Shown piece after piece: positions 7,884-12,028 of a stretch of 12,028 nt of DNA. The notes under the pieces are model-generated. The model was given only the letters and a program-made list of their open reading frames with translations. It did no database searches and was not told the DNA's origin. Made by a program: the position numbers and the translations under genes. This DNA comes from an uncultured Acetatifactor sp. (GTDB lineage Bacteria > Bacillota > Clostridia > Lachnospirales > Lachnospiraceae), in contig CAJUQT010000020.1 in NCBI GenBank assembly GCA_910588225.1, positions 1 through 12,028 of the forward strand. The letters are read 5' to 3'. How positions within the stretch are numbered: position 1 is the stretch's first letter; each line of letters starts with the position of its first letter.

Positions 7884-7889
7884 TAATTA

Positions 7890-8210
7890 TCAGCAGAAGG
7901 TAAAGGCATTGATGGTGCACAGTAGAAATTCATTTTCTTGCAGAGAGAGGAAGTCATCGGCTGAAAGCTTCCTTAAGTTCGGATGAATATCGAATTTCCC
8001 ACCGGAGCCGCCGTATGGAACGTGTAGACTGCCTGTCTCCGGGAGGAGAAGTGCATCCTGCACAAGTAAATCGGCCGGGAGCGCCCGTTACACGCAAAGG
8101 AAGCGCCTGTTCGTCCGAAGATCGGAAGGATGGCAGGAAGCAGGGTGGTACCGCGGAATGAACATTTCGTCCCTTGCAGTTTTGGATACGGAACTGCAGG
8201 GGACTTTTTT
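7890..8210 (+). ncRNA. T-box leader (tRNA-Phe responsive)
   Basis: This is a cis-acting RNA that senses the charging state of tRNA-Phe and controls pheS/pheT by antitermination. Stem I contains AGTA (7921-7924), CAGAGAG (7941-7947) and the distal arms AGGAAG (7948-7953) and CTTCCT (7968-7973). ATTCAT (7928-7933) pairs with ATGAAT (7983-7988). GAA (7992-7994) then precedes TTTC, where either TTT (7995-7997) or TTC (7996-7998) is the specifier; both are Phe codons and match the downstream genes. The conserved T-box sequence AGGGTGGTACCGCG is at 8142-8155; its bulge region pairs with the acceptor end of uncharged tRNA. Uncharged tRNA favours the antiterminator and charged tRNA favours the terminator at 8169-8210. 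The exact 5' end is inferred from the promoter. A short open frame across 7741-7986 is not a gene. Confidence 0.95.
8169..8210 (+). terminator. T-box-controlled intrinsic terminator
   Basis: The arms 8169-8181 (GTCCCTTGCAGTT) and 8192-8204 (AACTGCAGGGGAC) form 13 pairs including one G-U, with a 10-base loop, followed by TTTTTT (8205-8210). The 5' arm (TCGTCCC region) is also the segment that can pair with the T-box sequence to form the competing antiterminator, so the two folds exclude each other. Confidence 0.93.
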
Positions 8211-8218
8211 CATTATAA

Positions 8219-8244
8219 GAAAGTCCGCCGTCAGATGGACTTTC
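8219..8244 (+). repeat. Second hairpin just after the T-box terminator
   Basis: GAAAGTCC (8219-8226) and GGACTTTC (8237-8244) are perfectly complementary with a 10-base loop and no T-run. The 5' arm (AAAGTCC) can also pair with GGACTTT at 8201-8207 inside the terminator tail, so it could take part in an extra alternative fold or mark the 5' end of a processed pheS mRNA. Its function is unknown. Confidence 0.45.
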
Positions 8245-8335
8245 CCCTGCTTGATTGCGGTTGGCGCTGCGCTGCAGGCAAAGGGTTCCGTTTAAGGATA
8301 TATGCAGTATGGGCAGCGTAGAAACGAGGGAGAAC

Positions 8336-9355
8336 ATGAAAAACAGACTTGAACAAATCAAAGTAAAGGTGCTGTCACAGATTACGAGCTGTGATACCAC
8401 GGACAAACTGAATGAGATCAGAGTAAGTATTCTCGGGAAAAAGGGAGAACTCACTGATCTGCTGAAATCTATGAAGGATGTGCAGCCTGAGGACAGACCG
8501 AAGGTGGGCCAGATGGTGAATGAGGCCCGGACAGAGATTGAGAAGCTGCTGGAAGATCGGAAGGCGAAGCTTGAGAAAGCTTTGAGAGAGGCCAGAATGA
8601 AGGCCGAGGTGATTGACGTAACTTTGCCCGCCAGTAAAAATGATCTGGGTCACAGACATCCTGACAGCATCGCGCTGGAGGAAGTGGAAAGAATTTTCGT
8701 GGGCATGGGATATGAAGTGGTGGAAGGTCCGGAAGTGGAGAAGGACTACTACAACTTTGAGGCATTGAACATTCCGGCAGACCATCCGGCAAAGGATGAA
8801 CAGGATACCTTTTATATTACGGGAGACATTCTTCTGCGGACCCAGACCTCAGGGGTCCAGGTGCATGAGATGGAAAAGGGGAAGCTGCCTGTCAGAATGA
8901 TTGCTCCCGGCAGAGTATTCCGTTCAGATGAGGTGGACGCAACCCATTCACCCTGCTTCCACCAGATAGAGGGACTGGTAATCGACAGACATATTACGTT
9001 TGCGGATTTGAAGGGGACGTTGGCGGAATTTGCCAGAGCATTGTTTGGAGAAGAGACGAAGGTGAAATTCAGGCCTCACCATTTTCCTTTTACAGAACCC
9101 AGTGCGGAGATGGATGTAACCTGCTTTAAATGCGGCGGGAAAGGCTGCCGTTTCTGTAAGGGCAGCGGATGGATCGAGATTCTGGGCTGCGGCATGGTTC
9201 ATCCTCATGTACTGGAAATGAGCGGTATTGATCCGGAGGAATACACAGGCTTCGCCTTTGGAGTGGGATTGGAGCGCATTGCCCTCTTAAAATATGAAAT
9301 CGACGATATGCGCCTGCTTTACGAGAATGACATCCGCTTCCTGAGACAATTTTAA
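8336..9355 (+). CDS. pheS: Phenylalanyl-tRNA synthetase alpha subunit
   Basis: PheS is the catalytic subunit of the alpha2-beta2 enzyme that charges tRNA-Phe with phenylalanine. The 339 residues start with the coiled-coil tRNA-binding arm (about 1-90, including ILGKKGELTDLL). The class II catalytic core follows: the motif 1 region GHRHPDSIALEEVERIF (105-121), motif 2 GRVFRSDEVDATHSPCFHQ (192-210) and motif 3 GVGLERIALL (309-318). A C-x2-C-x4-C-x2-C cluster (C263, C266, C271, C274) looks like a small metal-binding knuckle, as I recall from other Firmicutes PheS proteins. ATG 8336 is chosen because it matches the family N-terminus and has GAGGGAG (8326-8332) just upstream. ATG 8309 is in frame with AAGGA 10 bases upstream and is an alternative adding nine residues. 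Expression is controlled by the T-box leader. The stop codon overlaps an ATG (TAATG). Confidence 0.97.
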   Translation: MKNRLEQIKVKVLSQITSCDTTDKLNEIRVSILGKKGELTDLLKSMKDVQPEDRPKVGQMVNEARTEIEKLLEDRKAKLEKALREARMKAEVIDVTLPASKNDLGHRHPDSIALEEVERIFVGMGYEVVEGPEVEKDYYNFEALNIPADHPAKDEQDTFYITGDILLRTQTSGVQVHEMEKGKLPVRMIAPGRVFRSDEVDATHSPCFHQIEGLVIDRHITFADLKGTLAEFARALFGEETKVKFRPHHFPFTEPSAEMDVTCFKCGGKGCRFCKGSGWIEILGCGMVHPHVLEMSGIDPEEYTGFAFGVGLERIALLKYEIDDMRLLYENDIRFLRQF

Positions 9356-9366
9356 TGGAGGGGAGA

Positions 9367-9421
9367 GGCACTGTCCGAAGGGCGGCGGAACTATAATAAC
9401 AGCAGATGTTCGGACAGTGCC
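9367..9421 (+). repeat. Inverted repeat (13-bp perfect stem) in the pheS-pheT gap
   Basis: GGCACTGTCCGAA (9367-9379) and TTCGGACAGTGCC (9409-9421) are perfectly complementary with a 29-base loop that contains GGCGGAACTATAA. The hairpin begins 12 bases after the pheS stop. No T-run follows, so it does not look like a terminator. It could stabilise or process the pheST transcript, or be a mobile REP-like repeat. Confidence 0.8.
9373..9397 (+). repeat. Direct repeat copy 1 (25 bp)
   Basis: The 25 bases at 9373-9397 are identical to 9481-9505, 108 bases downstream. The unit begins GTCCGAAGGGCGG and ends GGAACTATAAT. Both copies are preceded by GGCACT, with one extra T inserted in copy 2. The unit ends in a perfect -10-like TATAAT, but the only -35-like candidate sits at a 15-base spacing and is weak, so I do not call it a promoter. 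Confidence 0.9.
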
Positions 9422-9480
9422 CGGAAGGATTGCCGGACGAAGAAGCGGCCGGGAATTCTTCCAGGAGAGACGGGGCACTT

Positions 9481-9505
9481 GTCCGAAGGGCGGCGGAACT
9501 ATAAT
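9481..9505 (+). repeat. Direct repeat copy 2 (25 bp)
   Basis: This is identical to 9373-9397. Together with its leading GGCACTT (9474-9480) it can also pair, with one bulged base, with the central arm 9409-9421. The central arm therefore has two possible partners. The copy ends 20 bases before the pheT start, so any fold involving it would lie close to the pheT ribosome binding site (GAAAGGA, 9509-9515). Confidence 0.9.
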
Positions 9506-9525
9506 TAAGAAAGGAATAAAGATAC

Positions 9526-11967
9526 ATGAATACAGCATTGTCATGGATTAAAGTATATGTACCTGAGCTGGAATGTACGGACCAGGAATATTGCGATGCA
9601 ATGACCCTGTCCGGCACAAAGGTCGAGGGGTTCGAGAGAAGAGACCGTAATCTGGAGAAAATTGTGGTGGGTGAGATTCTTTCCATAGAAGCGCATCCCG
9701 ACGCGGATAAGTTGATTGTATGTCAGGTAAATATCGGCCGGGAGACGGTTCAGATTGTAACCGGAGCGCACAATGTAAAGGCAGGTGATAAAGTGCCTGT
9801 GGTTCTGGACGGCGGAAAAGTGGCGGGAGGTCATGACGGGGGACCGCTTCCGGAGAAAGGTATCGTTATTAAGGCCGGAAAGCTGAGAGGAGTGCCTTCA
9901 AACGGCATGATGTGTTCCATTGAAGAGCTGGGATCGGACAGGAACATGTATCCGGAAGCGCCGGAAGAAGGAATTTATATTTTTGAAGATGACGTGGAAC
10001 CGGGAGCGGATGCTGTAGAACTGCTGGGGCTGCATGATACGGTATTCGAATATGAGATTACCAGTAACCGTGTGGACTGCTATAGTGTGCTGGGGGTGGC
10101 CAGAGAGGCAGCGGCCACTTTTAAGAAGCCCTTCGTTCCTCCTGCGGTGAAGAAGACAGGCAATGATGAGAAGGTGAATGATTATATCAGTGTGGAGGTA
10201 CAGGATCCGGATCTGTGCCCCAGGTACTGTGCCAGAGTCTGCAAGAATATCAAGATAGGCCCTTCGCCAAAGTGGATGCAGCGCAGACTGGCGGCCAGCG
10301 GTATCAGACCTATCAACAATCTGGTGGATATCACCAATTATGTGATGGAAGAATACGGCCAGCCCATGCATGCTTTTGACCTGGATACCATTGCAGGCCA
10401 TAAGATCATTGTGCGCCGGGCGAAGGACGGGGATGAATTCCAGACATTGGATGGCCAGATGCGTAAGCTGGACAGTGAAGTGCTTATGATCTGCGATGGA
10501 GAAAAGGAAGTTGCAATCGGCGGTATCATGGGCGGAGAGAACAGCAAAATTACCGATAATGTGCGGACAGTATTGTTTGAGGCGGCCATTTTCAATGGTC
10601 CTAATATCAGAAAATCAGCTAAAAGAATCGGTCTTCGCACGGAGTCTTCCGGAAAATTTGAGAAGGGACTGGAGGTACACAATGCGGAGGACGCTATCAA
10701 CCGTGCCTGCCAGCTCATTGAAGAGCTGGGATGCGGTGAAGTGGTAGGCGGCATGGTGGATGTGGCACAACCTGCACTGGCGTCTGCGGACGGCAGAAAG
10801 AGACTTCCCTTTCAGCCTGAGAAATACAATAAGCTTTTGGGGACAGAGGTCAGTCCGGAGGAAATGTTGGAAATGTTTACACGGTTGGAGATAGAAGCCG
10901 TGAAGGATGAAGATGGGAATACGAGTCTTGCAATTCCATATTTCCGTCAGGATTTGAACTGTGACGCAGACATTGCAGAGGAAGTGGCAAGATTTTACGG
11001 GTATGACAAGATTCCCACCACCTTGCCTACGGGAGAAGCCACAGCAGGCAGACTTTCCTATAAGCTCCGCATCGAACAGAAAGCGGAAGACATTGCGGAA
11101 TACTGCGGTTTCTCTCAGGGAATGAGTTATTCCTTCGAAAGCCCGAAGGTGTTTGACAGGTTACTGCTGCCTGAGGACAGTGAGATGCGCCGGGCTATTA
11201 CCATATCCAATCCGCTGGGAGAAGATTTCTCTATTATGAGAACCATTACGCTGAACGGAATGCTGAGCAGCCTTGCCACCAATTATAATAGAAGGAATAA
11301 AAATGTCAGACTGTATGAGCTGGGGAATATCTATCTGCCGAAGGAACTGCCGCTGAAGGAACTGCCCGATGAGAGAATGCAGTTTACGTTGGGCTTTTAC
11401 GGAGAAGGCGATTTCTTCACAATGAAAGGTGTGATAGAAGAGTTCTTCACCAGTGTTGGCATGTGCAGGAAACCAGTCTATGACCCCAAAGCGGAAAAGT
11501 CATTTCTGCATCCTGGCCGCCAGGCCCTGATTCGCTATGAGAATGTGGTTGTGGGATATCTTGGAGAGGTACATCCGGAAGTGCTGGACAACTATGGAAT
11601 CGGCGTCAAGGCCTATGTGGCCGTGCTGGATATGCCAAATGTGATTCCGTTCACCACATTTGACCGCAAATATGAGGGCATTGCAAAATATCCTGCCGTG
11701 AGCCGTGATATCAGCATGGTGGTGCCGAAGACAATTCTGGCGGGGGATATTGAACAGCTGATCGCCCAGAGGGGCGGCAAAATTCTGGAGTCCTATCAGT
11801 TGTTTGACATTTATGAAGGGGCGCAGATCAGGGAAGGATTCAAATCAATGGCCTATTCCATTACATTCCGTGCAAAAGACAGAACTCTGGAGGAGAGCGA
11901 TGTCAGCGCCTCCATGAAGAAGATTCTGCACGGACTGGAACAGATGGGAATTGAGCTGAGACAGTAA
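9526..11967 (+). CDS. pheT: Phenylalanyl-tRNA synthetase beta subunit
   Basis: PheT is the large subunit of phenylalanyl-tRNA synthetase, responsible for tRNA recognition and for editing mischarged Tyr-tRNA-Phe. The 813 residues match the full-length bacterial type. The domains are: an N-terminal segment (1-38); an OB-fold tRNA-binding domain (about 42-150, with AHPDADKLIVCQV and SNGMMCS); EITSNRVDCYSVLGVARE (177-194); the B3/4 editing domain (about 215-390, with RPINNLVDITNYVM and QPMHAFDLD); the B5 domain (about 420-500, with RQDLNCDADIAEEVARFYGYD); a catalytic-like core; and a C-terminal ferredoxin-fold anticodon-binding domain starting near KYPAVSRDISMVV. ATG 9526 has GAAAGGA 10 bases upstream. 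It is probably transcribed with pheS from the T-box promoter, although the 170-base gap and repeats between the genes are unusual for this pair. No truncation is seen. Confidence 0.97.
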   Translation: MNTALSWIKVYVPELECTDQEYCDAMTLSGTKVEGFERRDRNLEKIVVGEILSIEAHPDADKLIVCQVNIGRETVQIVTGAHNVKAGDKVPVVLDGGKVAGGHDGGPLPEKGIVIKAGKLRGVPSNGMMCSIEELGSDRNMYPEAPEEGIYIFEDDVEPGADAVELLGLHDTVFEYEITSNRVDCYSVLGVAREAAATFKKPFVPPAVKKTGNDEKVNDYISVEVQDPDLCPRYCARVCKNIKIGPSPKWMQRRLAASGIRPINNLVDITNYVMEEYGQPMHAFDLDTIAGHKIIVRRAKDGDEFQTLDGQMRKLDSEVLMICDGEKEVAIGGIMGGENSKITDNVRTVLFEAAIFNGPNIRKSAKRIGLRTESSGKFEKGLEVHNAEDAINRACQLIEELGCGEVVGGMVDVAQPALASADGRKRLPFQPEKYNKLLGTEVSPEEMLEMFTRLEIEAVKDEDGNTSLAIPYFRQDLNCDADIAEEVARFYGYDKIPTTLPTGEATAGRLSYKLRIEQKAEDIAEYCGFSQGMSYSFESPKVFDRLLLPEDSEMRRAITISNPLGEDFSIMRTITLNGMLSSLATNYNRRNKNVRLYELGNIYLPKELPLKELPDERMQFTLGFYGEGDFFTMKGVIEEFFTSVGMCRKPVYDPKAEKSFLHPGRQALIRYENVVVGYLGEVHPEVLDNYGIGVKAYVAVLDMPNVIPFTTFDRKYEGIAKYPAVSRDISMVVPKTILAGDIEQLIAQRGGKILESYQLFDIYEGAQIREGFKSMAYSITFRAKDRTLEESDVSASMKKILHGLEQMGIELRQ

Positions 11968-11993
11968 AATATCGGAAGCTCTCCATGGGTAAA

Positions 11994-12028
11994 GGGCACC
12001 AGAGAGACTGTGGCGGAACTATAAAACA
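11994..12028 (+). repeat. Partial third copy of the pheS-pheT gap repeat
   Basis: Starting 26 bases after the pheT stop, GGGCAC followed later by GGCGGAACTATAA (12012-12024) repeats the head and the last 13 bases of the unit seen at 9474-9504; the middle is diverged. The window ends at 12028, so the element may continue. Its presence after a second gene suggests a dispersed intergenic repeat family. Confidence 0.6.

Noticed and set aside
7741..7986. 81-codon plus-strand frame after the topoisomerase gene
   Set aside because: It overlaps the gyrB/parE end, runs through the promoter and stem I of the T-box leader, and has no domain; the RNA interpretation explains the sequence.
9367..9421. Terminator between pheS and pheT
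   Set aside because: The 13-bp stem is strong, but its loop is 29 bases and no T-run follows the 3' arm.
9392..9505. Internal promoters at the two TATAAT sequences in the pheS-pheT gap
   Set aside because: The only -35-like hexamers (CTGTCC and TTGTCC) are poor and stand 15 bases away across a GC-rich spacer.
9367..9505. CRISPR array
   Set aside because: There are only two full copies of the unit, with a 83-base interval that is itself complementary to the unit, and no cas genes.

Overview
The window looks like chromosome from a Gram-positive anaerobe of the class Clostridia, most likely a Lachnospiraceae-type gut fermenter. This is an inference from moderate GC content, purine-rich coding strands, AAGGA/AAGGAG ribosome binding sites, acetate kinase, a T-box leader in front of pheST, and protein sequences that read like that family. 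All recognised genes are on the plus strand.

Layout. (1) 50-1246: ackA, acetate kinase, closed by a strong intrinsic terminator (1321-1368). (2) 1518-2582: a membrane-anchored cysteine peptidase of the C39-like (Peptidase_C39_2) fold, standing alone. (3) 2630-7748: a near-consensus extended -10 promoter with a perfect 14-bp palindrome lying over its -35/spacer region, followed by three tightly packed genes. These are a TerB-N/TerB-C domain protein, a BrxC/BrxD-like P-loop ATPase (4-bp overlap), and a GyrB/ParE-type topoisomerase ATPase subunit (23 bp further on). (4) 7749-8335: a noncoding stretch with a consensus promoter (TTGACA-17-TATGAT) and a complete Phe-specific T-box leader ending in a terminator. 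(5) 8336-11967: pheS and pheT, the two subunits of phenylalanyl-tRNA synthetase. They are separated by an unusual 170-bp gap that carries a repeated, foldable element. A partial third copy follows pheT at the window edge.

How it works together. ackA makes ATP and acetate from acetyl phosphate. pheS and pheT should be induced when uncharged tRNA-Phe accumulates and stabilises the T-box antiterminator. The middle operon is the unusual part. TerB-N/TerB-C proteins and BrxC/BrxD-type ATPases are known mainly from stress-response and phage-defence or DNA-processing contexts. Here the pair sits directly ahead of a type II topoisomerase B subunit with no A subunit beside it, under a promoter that appears to have a built-in operator. 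I consider this operon and the repeat element around pheT the two regions most worth checking. Neither can be called new without database searches.
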